A DNA stretch of 64,000 bases from Pelagibius sp964472095 (GTDB lineage Bacteria; Pseudomonadota; Alphaproteobacteria; Kiloniellales; Kiloniellaceae): the NCBI GenBank assembly GCA_964472095.1, contig CAYYIV010000004.1, positions 1 to 64,000 of the forward strand. The letters are read 5' to 3'. The position numbers and the translations under genes are program-made. Of this stretch, positions 52,583-62,175 are shown piece after piece. The notes under the pieces were generated by a model. The model was not told the DNA's origin. It saw only the letters and a list, made by a program, of their open reading frames with translations, and made no database searches. Each line of letters opens with the position of its first letter. The stretch's first letter is position 1.

Positions 52583-52920
52583 TTTATCCTCCCATGGCTG
52601 CAGTGGGCTTTCCGCCCTTGTCTACCGCTTCCAATTTGGCCACCAACCTGCCAATATTAAAAAACGGGACCAGTCATCTTGATTTTAATCAGATCACAAA
52701 CCGATCTTCTTGGCAATGACCCTATCCCCGAATCCCCGCACAGGCTGCGGGGTCACGTCATCGAGGGCATTCCCCGAACGCCCCTTTCGCCGGAAGACAA
52801 GATCGGCGGCCGATTGCGGTGCCTTCTGGGCCCACGTCAGCAGCTGGGCTCGCCTTCGGCTCCCGCCTGGTTTTAAGCGGTGGGCGCCACAGCATCGCCG
52901 TTCGCAAAAGGAACCGTATC
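52583..52920. promoter_or_regulatory. Divergent tctC / iclR control region with GTCCCGTTTTTT half-site
   Basis: 338 bases without a gene. On the tctC (minus) strand GTCCCGTTTTTT (plus strand 52659-52670) leads into TTAATATTGG, where TAATAT makes a good -10. The same 12-mer occurs at 53789-53800 before the dehydrogenase gene. It is probably a binding site of the IclR regulator encoded here. Near the iclR GTG is AAAGGAA (52906-ish). Confidence 0.5.
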
Positions 52921-53724
52921 GTGCCGAAAGCCACATCCGCCATCGAAAAATCGCTCGCTATCCTTGAACGGATCGCGGCGGAACGCCGGGCGGTGTCCCT
53001 CACCTTCCTCGCCGAAGCCACAGGAATGCCCAAGCAGACCGCCCACCGCGTGCTGCAGCAACTGGAGGACGCCGGGACAGTTCAGCGAAGCATCCGGCGA
53101 GACAGCTTCGTCCTTGGCCATCGGATGCACCGCCTCGCCCTCGCCACGCTCGAGGCGGTGGCCGCGACACTGCCGATCCGGGCCGAATTGGAGCGCCTTG
53201 CCGGTGAGGTGGGCGAAAGCGCCAACCTCGGCATTCTCAACGGCTATTCGGTGCGCTACCTGGAGCGGGTCGAGTACGCCTGGCGGCTGCGCTTCACCAT
53301 CAACCCGAACGACGAACTTCCCGCCCACGCCGTGGCGATCGGCAAGCTGCTGCTCGCCTACCAGCCGCCGCGGCTCAGGCAGGAACTGCTTCGCAAGGGC
53401 AGGTTCGAGCGCTTCACCGACTGGACAGTGACCGACCCTGCCGCGCTGGAGCGGGAGTTCGAGCGCATCGTCGCTGACGGCTATTCCCTGAACAACCAGG
53501 AATACCACGTCGGCCTGCTCGGCGCGGCAGTGCCGGTGCGCAGCAGGGCCGGCGAGATTGTCGCCGGGCTGGCCATTCAAGGGGTGATGCCCCGGACGTC
53601 GCTGCAGAGTCTGGTGTCGCAGCTGCCGCGCATGCACGAGGCCGCCGGTCGCATCGCGGAACTCCTCGAGGAGCCGACAGCGGCCGGCGCGGCGGGGGAC
53701 GACGGGCCCCCGTTGGCACGCTGA
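52921..53724 (+). CDS. IclR family transcriptional regulator
   Basis: A 267-residue protein from GTG 52921 (AAAGGAA ~8 bases upstream); an open frame to 52819 lacks protein character. The N-terminal winged helix (~8-70) reads AIEKSLAILERIAAERRAVSLTFLAEATGMPKQTAHRVLQQLEDAG. The GAF-like effector domain (~85-250) includes VRYLERVEYAWRLRF, LPAHAVAIGKLLLA and GYSLNNQEYHVGLLGAAVPV. It sits between the tct operon (divergent) and the dehydrogenase-ligase operon (codirectional, 125 bases ahead), so it likely regulates both in response to the transported acid. Confidence 0.94.
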   Translation: MPKATSAIEKSLAILERIAAERRAVSLTFLAEATGMPKQTAHRVLQQLEDAGTVQRSIRRDSFVLGHRMHRLALATLEAVAATLPIRAELERLAGEVGESANLGILNGYSVRYLERVEYAWRLRFTINPNDELPAHAVAIGKLLLAYQPPRLRQELLRKGRFERFTDWTVTDPAALEREFERIVADGYSLNNQEYHVGLLGAAVPVRSRAGEIVAGLAIQGVMPRTSLQSLVSQLPRMHEAAGRIAELLEEPTAAGAAGDDGPPLAR

Positions 53725-53748
53725 TGGCCGCCGTCCCTTGGCCCGCGG

Positions 53749-53799
53749 TTGACAGCGATCGCCATATTTTATAAAAAGGAGACACATAGTCCCGTTTTT
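53749..53799 (+). promoter_or_regulatory. Promoter and operator dyad of the dehydrogenase-ligase operon
   Basis: TTGACA (53749-53754), 17-base spacer and TAAAAA (53772-53777). Over the -10 and start region lies the dyad AAAAAGGAGAC (53773-53783), 5 bases, GTCCCGTTTTT (53789-53799): 11-base arms, 9 of 11 paired. A bound repressor would block polymerase. Confidence 0.65.
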
Positions 53800-53849
53800 T
53801 TGTTTGCGTACGGGCGAATCCCAATCAGCACTATCAGCGAGAGCGAAGC

Positions 53850-55277
53850 ATGGCGGCAGTGGTCGAGCACGGGGCGACGCAGCAGACAGCCGAAGGGATC
53901 GTCGCGGACATCCTCGGGCGCGCCCGCGCAGCGCTTGCGGCTTACGAGAACCGCGATCAGGACCGTGTGGACGAGGCCGTGACGGCGCTCGCCTGGTCGA
54001 TCTATAAACCGGAAAACGCCAAGGCGCTGGCCGAACTGGCAGTGCGCGACACCGGCCTCGGCACCGTCGAGTCGAAAATCATCAAGAACACGCGCAAGAC
54101 CTTCGGCACCTTGCGCGACCTGCTGAGGGTCAGGACCGTCGGCGTGATCGAGGAGGATCCCGCCCGCGGGCTGGTGAAATACGGCAAGCCGGTCGGGGTG
54201 GTGGTCGCCGTCTGCCCCTCGACCAATCCCGCGGCCACCCCGGTGAACAAGGCCATGATGGCATTGAAGGGCGGCAACGCCGTGGTGATTGCGCCCTCGC
54301 CCGCCGGCTACGAAACGACCGCGACGACCGTCGGGCTGATGCGGGCGGAATTGAAGAAGGCCGGCTTCCCGGAAGATCTGGTGCAGATCTTGCCGGCACC
54401 CGTCGCTAAGGAGACGACCCAGGCGTTGATGGCAGGCGCCGATCTTGCGGTGGTGACCGGTTCGCAGGACAACGTGCGCCGCGCCATGGCGTCGGGCACG
54501 GTGGCCATCGGGGTCGGCGCCGGCAACGTGCCGGTGATCGTCGATTCCTCGGCCGATCTCGATGACGCCGCGCAGAAGATCACCGCTTCGAAGATCTTCG
54601 ACAACGCGACCTCCTGCTCCTCGGAGAACGCGGTCGTCCTGCTCGACGACATCTACGAGCCGATGATGGCCGCGCTGGCCCGCCACGGCGGACACCGCGC
54701 AAGCGCCGAGGAGAAGGCGAAAGTCCTCGCCGGACTCTGGGTCGGCGGCAAGTTGAACCGCGAGGTGATCGCACGCGACATGGCGGTGCTGGCGGAGAAG
54801 CTCGGACTGTCGGCGGCGGCCAGGGCGGCAAGCTTCATCCTGGTCGAGGACGACCGGCCGGGCCGCGACCGGCCGCTCTCCGACGAGAAGCTGTCGCTGG
54901 TGCTCACGGTCTACCGGGCGCGCGACTTCGATCAGGCGTGCGCACTCGTCCGCGGCATCCTGGCGGTGAAAGGCAAGGGCCACTCCTGCGGCATCCACAC
55001 CACCGACATGGCGCATGCCCGTGCGCTGGCCGCGGAAACAGACGTGGTCCGCGTGCTGGTAAACCAGGCGCATACCTTCGGTAACGGCGGCGCCTTCAAC
55101 AACGCCATGCCCTTCACCCTGTCGATGGGCGGCGGCACCTGGGCCAAGAACTCGATCTCGGAGAACCTCAACTGGCGCCACTTCATCAACATCACCCATC
55201 TCGTCACCACCATCCCGGAGGACAAGCCGAGCGAGGAGGAGCTCTTCGGCGGCTATTGGGTGAAGTACGGCAAGTGA
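53850..55277 (+). CDS. CoA-acylating aldehyde dehydrogenase (sulfoacetaldehyde dehydrogenase SauS-like)
   Basis: A 475-residue aldehyde dehydrogenase of the acylating (EutE/AdhE N-domain/SauS) type. Landmarks are the nucleotide site GKPVGVVVAVCPSTNPAATPVNKAMMALKGGNAVV, VTGSQDNVRRA, and the thiol Cys256 in FDNATSCSSENAVV. The C-terminal GGGTWAKNSISENLNWRHFINITHLV is a stretch I associate with acylating enzymes such as SauS, which reduces sulfoacetyl-CoA to sulfoacetaldehyde with NADPH. Succinyl-CoA or other acyl-CoA substrates are alternatives. The genes for a two-subunit acyl-CoA ligase follow immediately (10-base gap). Confidence 0.85.
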   Translation: MAAVVEHGATQQTAEGIVADILGRARAALAAYENRDQDRVDEAVTALAWSIYKPENAKALAELAVRDTGLGTVESKIIKNTRKTFGTLRDLLRVRTVGVIEEDPARGLVKYGKPVGVVVAVCPSTNPAATPVNKAMMALKGGNAVVIAPSPAGYETTATTVGLMRAELKKAGFPEDLVQILPAPVAKETTQALMAGADLAVVTGSQDNVRRAMASGTVAIGVGAGNVPVIVDSSADLDDAAQKITASKIFDNATSCSSENAVVLLDDIYEPMMAALARHGGHRASAEEKAKVLAGLWVGGKLNREVIARDMAVLAEKLGLSAAARAASFILVEDDRPGRDRPLSDEKLSLVLTVYRARDFDQACALVRGILAVKGKGHSCGIHTTDMAHARALAAETDVVRVLVNQAHTFGNGGAFNNAMPFTLSMGGGTWAKNSISENLNWRHFINITHLVTTIPEDKPSEEELFGGYWVKYGK

Positions 55278-55287
55278 GAGCGGTGCG

Positions 55288-56418
55288 ATGAACTTCGAGG
55301 AACATGCAGCCAAGCCGCTGCTGGCCGCAGCGGGAGTCTCGGTGCCACCGGCACGCCTAGCATGCAGTCCCGGGGAAGCGGAGGCCGCGGCACGGGAGAT
55401 CGGGCCCTGCGTGGTCAAGGCACAGGCGCCGACCGGCAAGCGCGGCAAGGCGGGCGGCATCAGGCTCGCCGCCGATGCGGCCGAGGCGCGGGCCCATGCC
55501 GACGCCATCCTCGGCATGGAGATCGGCGGCCATCGTGTGGAGAAGGTGCTGATCGAGGCGCAGGTGGCGATTGCGCGCGAGCTTTACGCGGCGATCCTCA
55601 ATGATCCGGCTTCGAAAGGGCCATTGCTGCTGTTTTCGACGCTCGGCGGCATGGACGTAGAAGAAGCGGCCGATCAGGACCCCACTGCCATGCGGCGGCA
55701 GCCGATTGCCATCGCCGAAGGCCTGAAGCAAGAGGATGCCGAGGCGGTCGCCGCTGCAGTCAGCCCAGAGGCTGCGGGCGCCGTCGCGAAGGCGCTGATG
55801 GCGCTCTACAAGGCCTATCGCGACCTCGACGCCGAACTCGTGGAGATCAATCCGCTAGCGGTCACCGAGGACGGCCGCGTCGTTGCCCTCGACTGCAAGC
55901 TGGTCGTCGACGATGCCGCGGGGCCGCGCCGGCCGGGGTTGCTCGAGAAGGGCACGCCCGACCAGCTGACCGAGCTTGAGGCGCGGGCGCAGGCGGCGGG
56001 GCTGAAGTACATCGAACTCGGCGGCGCGGTGGGCATCCTGGCCAACGGTGCCGGGCTCACCATGACCACCATGGATGCCGTTTCGCATCTGGGCGGCGAG
56101 CCGGCGAACTTCCTCGAAATCGGCGGCGAAGCCTACACCAAGGCGCAGACTGCCTTGGAGATCCTGCTCGCCAACCCCAACATCCGCTCACTGGTGGTGA
56201 ATTTCTGCGGCGCCTTCGCGCGTACCGATGTGATGGCGGAGGGGGTGGTGCAGGCCTGGAAGATGCTCAACCCGTCGATCCCCGTGTTCTTCACGATCCA
56301 TGGCACCGGTGAGGACGAGGCGGTGGCGCTGGTCCGCCGGGAGCTGGGCTTCGAGCCCTATGAGCGGATGGACGACGCTGTGGCGGCAGCGGTCGAGGCG
56401 GCGAGGAACGCGGCATGA
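55288..56418 (+). CDS. SucC-like acyl-CoA ligase (ADP-forming) beta subunit
   Basis: A 376-residue ATP-grasp plus CoA-ligase protein. The ATP-grasp domain (residues ~1-230) opens MNFEEHAAKPLLAAAGVSVP, carries CVVKAQAPTGKRGKAGGIRLA and ELVEINPLAVTEDGRVVALDCKLVVDD with Mg-binding acids. The C-terminal domain (~240-376) reads YIELGGAVGILANGAGLTMTTMDAVSHLGGEPANFLEIGG, typical of SucC. It should form a ligase with the next protein, 4-base ATGA overlap. The substrate is probably a small acid other than succinate, since TCA-cycle sucCD is normally elsewhere with mdh. Confidence 0.92.
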   Translation: MNFEEHAAKPLLAAAGVSVPPARLACSPGEAEAAAREIGPCVVKAQAPTGKRGKAGGIRLAADAAEARAHADAILGMEIGGHRVEKVLIEAQVAIARELYAAILNDPASKGPLLLFSTLGGMDVEEAADQDPTAMRRQPIAIAEGLKQEDAEAVAAAVSPEAAGAVAKALMALYKAYRDLDAELVEINPLAVTEDGRVVALDCKLVVDDAAGPRRPGLLEKGTPDQLTELEARAQAAGLKYIELGGAVGILANGAGLTMTTMDAVSHLGGEPANFLEIGGEAYTKAQTALEILLANPNIRSLVVNFCGAFARTDVMAEGVVQAWKMLNPSIPVFFTIHGTGEDEAVALVRRELGFEPYERMDDAVAAAVEAARNAA

Positions 56419-57311
56419 TCGTGAAACGCTCGCATCGGGTGCTGGTCCAGGGCATCACCGGCAAGCAGGGCACCTTCTGGACCGAGGCGATGCAGGCCTA
56501 CGGCACCACCGTCGTCGGCGGCGTGAATCCGACCAAGGCCGGGACCCACCATCTCGGCGTGCCGGTCTTCGCCAGCGCGCGGGCGGCGGCGGAGGCTGCG
56601 CCCTTCGACGTCTCCGTGATGTTCATCCCGCCGATGGCGGCAAAGGCGGCAGCGATCGACGCTTGCGAGGCCGGTGCGAAGATGGTCGTCTGCCTGACGG
56701 AGCACGTTCCGGCGCATGACGTGATGGAGATGCACGCCGCCGCGCGGGCGCACGGCACCCGCATCGTCGGGCCGAACACCGCCGGGCTGGTGACCCCGGG
56801 CGAAGCCTTCGTCGGCATCATGCCGGCTTTCAACCGGCGGGTCTTCCAGCCCGGGCGCATCGGCGTGATCTCGCGCTCTGGCAGCCTCGGGACGCTGGTC
56901 TCGCTGATCTTCACGCAGGCCGGTGAGGGTCAGTCGGTCTTCTACGGCGTCGGCGGCGACCCGATGATCGGCACTACGACCCGGGACGCACTAGAGATAC
57001 TCGATGCGGACGAGCGTACCGATGCGGTGGTGATCTGTGGCGAGATCGGCGGCTCGGCTGAGGAGGAAGCGGCGGACTACGCCCGCGGCATGCAGAAACC
57101 GGTCGCCGCCTTCATTGCCGGGCGCGCTTCGCCGCCGGGCAAGAAGATGGGCCATGCCGGAGCGATCGTCTCGGGCAGCGGTGGCGACTACACCGCAAAG
57201 CGGCAGGCGCTGGAGGCGGCGGGGGTGTCCGTCGCCGATCTGCCCAGCCAGCTTCCGGAACTGATCCTGCCACGCCTCGCGCAGTCCGGAAGGTGCCGCG
57301 CCGGCAGCTGA
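56415..57311 (+). CDS. SucD-like acyl-CoA ligase (ADP-forming) alpha subunit
   Basis: A 298-residue protein. The CoA-binding Rossmann domain starts VLVQGITGKQGTFWTEAMQAYGTTVVGGVNP and includes CLTEHVPAHDVMEM and RIVGPNTAGLV. The ligase domain has the phospho-His247 in KKMGHAGAIVSG, matching the SucD active site, and SRSGSLGTLVSLIFTQAGEGQSVFYGVGGDP. With the beta subunit it makes a CoA thioester using ATP (or GTP). End of the operon; the next gene is convergent. Confidence 0.93.
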   Translation: MIVKRSHRVLVQGITGKQGTFWTEAMQAYGTTVVGGVNPTKAGTHHLGVPVFASARAAAEAAPFDVSVMFIPPMAAKAAAIDACEAGAKMVVCLTEHVPAHDVMEMHAAARAHGTRIVGPNTAGLVTPGEAFVGIMPAFNRRVFQPGRIGVISRSGSLGTLVSLIFTQAGEGQSVFYGVGGDPMIGTTTRDALEILDADERTDAVVICGEIGGSAEEEAADYARGMQKPVAAFIAGRASPPGKKMGHAGAIVSGSGGDYTAKRQALEAAGVSVADLPSQLPELILPRLAQSGRCRAGS

Positions 57312-57332
57312 AGGCTGCCGCCGCGACATGCT

Positions 57333-58262
57333 TCAGTAGCCGCGCTTCAGGTCGACCACGTGCTGCAGGGCCTCGCCGGCCTCGAGGCGCTGGATGTTGG
57401 CGACCACCGCCCGCACGGCGCTCTGCGGCACCGTCATGCTGGCGATGTGCGGCGTGATGAAGATCCGCGGATGCTCCCAGAAGGGATGCTCCTCGGGAAG
57501 CGGTTCCTGGCGGAAGACGTCCAGGGTGGCGCCGCTGATCTGTCCGCTCTCAAGGGCTTCCAGCAGATCTTCCTCGACCAACTGGCCGCCGCGACCGACA
57601 TTGATGACCGCTGCACCAGCCGGCAGCTTGGCAAAAGTTTGCCGATTCAGCAGGCCTTCGGTCTCCGCCGTCAGCGGCAACAGGCAGACCAGGATGTCGG
57701 TGCCCGCCAGGAACTCGTCGAGACCGCCCGAGCCGTGGAAGCAGGTGACGCCGGTGATCGACTTGGGGCTGCGGCTCCAGCCGGCCAGCTTGAAGCCGAA
57801 GGGCTTCAGGGTCTCCAGGGCGTCGCGCCCCAGCACGCCGAGGCCGAGCATGCCGACCTGGCGCGCCTCGGCAGGCAGTTGCGGGATCTCCTCCCAGATC
57901 TTCTCCCGGCGCTGGGCGGCGTAGTCCAGCATGAAGCGGTGATGGCTCAACACCGCCAGGGTCACGTATTCCGACATGCCGGCGGTGAGGCCCGGCTCGA
58001 CCATGCGCACCACGGGAATGCCTTCCGGCAGGTCCGGATCGCTTGCCAGGTGGTCGATGCCGGCCCCGACCGAGAAGATCGCCTTCAGGTTCGGATAGCG
58101 CTTCAGCTCGCCTTTGGGCGGCTGCCACACCAGGGCATAGGCGATGGCGGCGGGATCTCCCTTGTAAGGCCAGTTGACCGTCTTCAGTTCCGGATAGTTG
58201 GCGGCGAGGGCTTCCGCCCAGGCGTTGCCCCTGTCGATATCGGTCTTGATGAGAAGTGCCAC
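57333..58262 (-). CDS. D-2-hydroxyacid dehydrogenase, GhrA-like glyoxylate/hydroxypyruvate reductase
   Basis: A 309-residue protein from GTG 58260-58262; ATG-type starts further upstream would overlap the yejF gene. The catalytic set of the family is seen: substrate-loop SVGAGIDHL, NAD motif GMLGLGVLGRDALETLKPFGF, Arg in NVGRGGQLVEEDL, Glu in DVFRQEPLPEEHPFW and catalytic His in ITPHIASMT. The domain order and length match GhrA. It reduces glyoxylate or hydroxypyruvate, which would link to the serine-glyoxylate aminotransferase at 25 kb. It is downstream of yejF with a 31-base gap and may be cotranscribed. Confidence 0.9.
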   Translation of the reverse strand: MALLIKTDIDRGNAWAEALAANYPELKTVNWPYKGDPAAIAYALVWQPPKGELKRYPNLKAIFSVGAGIDHLASDPDLPEGIPVVRMVEPGLTAGMSEYVTLAVLSHHRFMLDYAAQRREKIWEEIPQLPAEARQVGMLGLGVLGRDALETLKPFGFKLAGWSRSPKSITGVTCFHGSGGLDEFLAGTDILVCLLPLTAETEGLLNRQTFAKLPAGAAVINVGRGGQLVEEDLLEALESGQISGATLDVFRQEPLPEEHPFWEHPRIFITPHIASMTVPQSAVRAVVANIQRLEAGEALQHVVDLKRGY

Positions 58263-58293
58263 AGGATTCCAGTCGCAGTACCTAGGGGTGAGT

Positions 58294-59918
<1,625 letters not shown>

Positions 59919-59919
<1 letters not shown>

Positions 59920-61019
59920 CAGTCGTCTCCCCCGCTGGCGGCGGCGGCCGGCTTCGGTGTTGCGTCGGCGACATCGCTTTCCGCCGGAACCGGCCCGGTG
60001 AACAGCTTGCGCGGGTCGAAGGCATCACGCACCGCCTCGCCGATGAAGACCAGCAGGCTCAGCATGACGGCGATGGAGAAGAAGCCGGTAAGCCCGAGCC
60101 AGGGCGCGGCCAGATTCTCCTTGCCCTGCTTCAGCAGTTCCCCCAGCGAGGCGGAGCCGGCGGGCAGGCCAAAGCCGAGAAAGTCGAGAGAGGTCAGCGC
60201 GGTAACCGCACCGGCCAAGATGAAAGGCAGGAAGGTGATGGTGGCCACCATGGCGTTGGGAAGGACATGTCGGAACATCAGCACCGGATCGCTGGCGCCC
60301 AGGGCCCTGGCTGCCCTGACGTAGTCGAAATTGCGCGCCCGCAGGAACTCGGCCCGCACCACACCGACGAAGCCCATCCAGGAAAATAGCAGCATGATAC
60401 CGAGCAGCCACCAGAAGTTCGGCACCACCACACTGGCCAGGATGATCAGCAGGTAGAGTGTCGGCAGGCCGGACCAGATTTCCATGAAGCGCTGGAACAG
60501 TAGGTCGGTCCAGCCGCCGAAGTAGCCTTGGATGGCGCCCGCGGTCACGCCGATGACGGCGGAGAAGGCCGCCAGCACTAGTCCGAACACGACGGAGATG
60601 CGAAAGCCGTAGATCAATCGTGCGACCACGTCCCGCGCGCCGTCGTCGGTGCCCAGCCAGTGTTCGCTGCTGGGGGGCGAGGGCGCCGGCTCCGGCAGAT
60701 CCCAGGAAACGGTCTGGTGGTTGTAGCGGATAATCGGCCAGAGCATCCAGCCTTTCTCGTTGATCAGCGCCTGAACAACCGGGTCCCGATATTCCGCGAC
60801 GGTCTCGAAGGGGCCGCCGAAAAGGGTTTCGGGATAGTCCTTCACCACCGGGGTATAGAGACTTCCGTCGAAGTAGACCAGGAACGGGCGGTCGTTGGCG
60901 ACAACCTCGGCCAGCAGGCTGATGCCGAACAGCGCAAGGAAGATCCACAGCGACCAGTAGCCGCGGCGGTTGGCGCGGAAGTTGTACAGCCGGCGGCGGT
61001 TCAGCGGGCTGATCTTCAT
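59919..61019 (-). CDS. yejE: Peptide ABC transporter permease YejE
   Basis: A 366-residue inner-membrane permease. N-terminal OppC_N-type segment (RRRLYNFRANRRGYWSLWIFLALFGISLLAEVVAND) followed by a large periplasmic loop (~60-135) with the YejE-specific FPETLFGG-like (YPETLFGGPFETVAEYRDP). HWLGTDDGARDVVARLIYGFRISVVFG precedes six helices and the EAA-like FDYVRAARALGASDP cytosolic loop. Operon partner of yejB and yejF. Confidence 0.95.
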
Positions 61020-61056
61020 GCCGGGGTACCGCGCCGGCGGCTTGCCTCTGCCATGC

Positions 61057-62172
61057 TCAGACCTCCCGGCTTTCGAAGTCGATGCGCGGATCGACGATGG
61101 TGTACATCAGATCGCCGACGATGTTCATCAGCAGGCCGAGCAGCGAGAAGAAGAACAGCGTTCCGAACATCACCGGGTAGTCGCGGTTGAGCGCCGCCTC
61201 GAAACCCAGCAGGCCGAGGCCGTCGAGGGAGAAGATTACCTCGATCAGCAGCGAGCTGCCGAAGAGGATGGAGATGAAGGCGCTGGGAAAACCGGCGATG
61301 ACGATCAGCATGGCATTGCGAAACACATGGCCGTAGAGCACGCGCCCTTCGCTGAGGCCCTTGGCCCGTGCGGTGATGACGTACTGCTGTCCGAGCTGAT
61401 CGAGGAAGGAGTTCTTGGTCAGCATGGTCAGCGTGGCAAAGCCGCCGACCACCATGGCGGCGATGGGCAGAGTCAGATGCCAGAAATAATCCACGACCTG
61501 CTCATACCAAGGCCATTCGGAGGCGTCGGTCGAAGTCAGACCGCGCAGCGGGAACCAGTCAAGATAAGTGCCGCTGGCGAAAATGATGATCAGCAGCACC
61601 GCGAAGAGGAAAGACGGGATGGCATAGCCGACGATGATGGCGCCGCTGGTCGCAATGTCGAAACGGGAGCCGTCGCGCGTCGCTTTGGCGATGCCGAGGG
61701 GAATGCAGACCAGGTAGGTGATCAGCGTCGTCCACAGCCCGATGGAAATGGAAACGGGCATCTTCTCGATCACTAGGTCGACCACATCGCGGCCGCGGAA
61801 AAAGCTCTTCCCGAAATCGAAGACGATGTAGTTTTTCATCATCAGGAAGAAGCGTTCGTGCGCCGGCCTGTCGAGGCCGAACTGGCGCTCCAGCTCGGCG
61901 ATGAATTCGGGGGTGAGGCCCTGGGCGCCGCGATAGGCGCCGGTGCTGCTGGTCTCCGAGGCGACCGAAGAGGATTGTCCGCCACCGCCGGCCACATCGC
62001 CGCTCTGCGAGGTAACGCGGCTGGTGGCGCCGACACCCTGTCCGGTGATTTCGGCGATCACCTGTTCCACCGGCCCGCCGGGCAACACCTGAACCACGGC
62101 GAAGTTGATCACCATGATCCCGAAGAGAGTCGGGATGATCAGCAGCAGGCGTCGGGCGATGTAGGCCAGCAT
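61057..62172 (-). CDS. yejB: Peptide ABC transporter permease YejB
   Basis: A 371-residue permease. First helix MLAYIARRLLLIIPTLFGIMVINFAVVQVLPGGPVEQ, then a ~45-residue Ser/Gly-rich periplasmic segment (residues ~45-90), then five further helices. EAA-loop QYVITARAKGLSEGRVLYGHVFRNAML. The Ser/Gly insertion is more extended than in enterobacterial YejB, as I recall it. The start is 3 bases from the yejA stop codon, so translation is likely coupled. Confidence 0.95.
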   Translation of the reverse strand: MLAYIARRLLLIIPTLFGIMVINFAVVQVLPGGPVEQVIAEITGQGVGATSRVTSQSGDVAGGGGQSSSVASETSSTGAYRGAQGLTPEFIAELERQFGLDRPAHERFFLMMKNYIVFDFGKSFFRGRDVVDLVIEKMPVSISIGLWTTLITYLVCIPLGIAKATRDGSRFDIATSGAIIVGYAIPSFLFAVLLIIIFASGTYLDWFPLRGLTSTDASEWPWYEQVVDYFWHLTLPIAAMVVGGFATLTMLTKNSFLDQLGQQYVITARAKGLSEGRVLYGHVFRNAMLIVIAGFPSAFISILFGSSLLIEVIFSLDGLGLLGFEAALNRDYPVMFGTLFFFSLLGLLMNIVGDLMYTIVDPRIDFESREV

Positions 62173-62175
62173 GGG

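Noticed and set aside
55288..57311. The TCA-cycle sucCD genes
   Set aside because: The gene pair lacks mdh, sucA or sucB neighbours and is in an operon with an acylating dehydrogenase and IclR; sequence is SucCD-like but divergent. A genome search for another sucCD would settle it.
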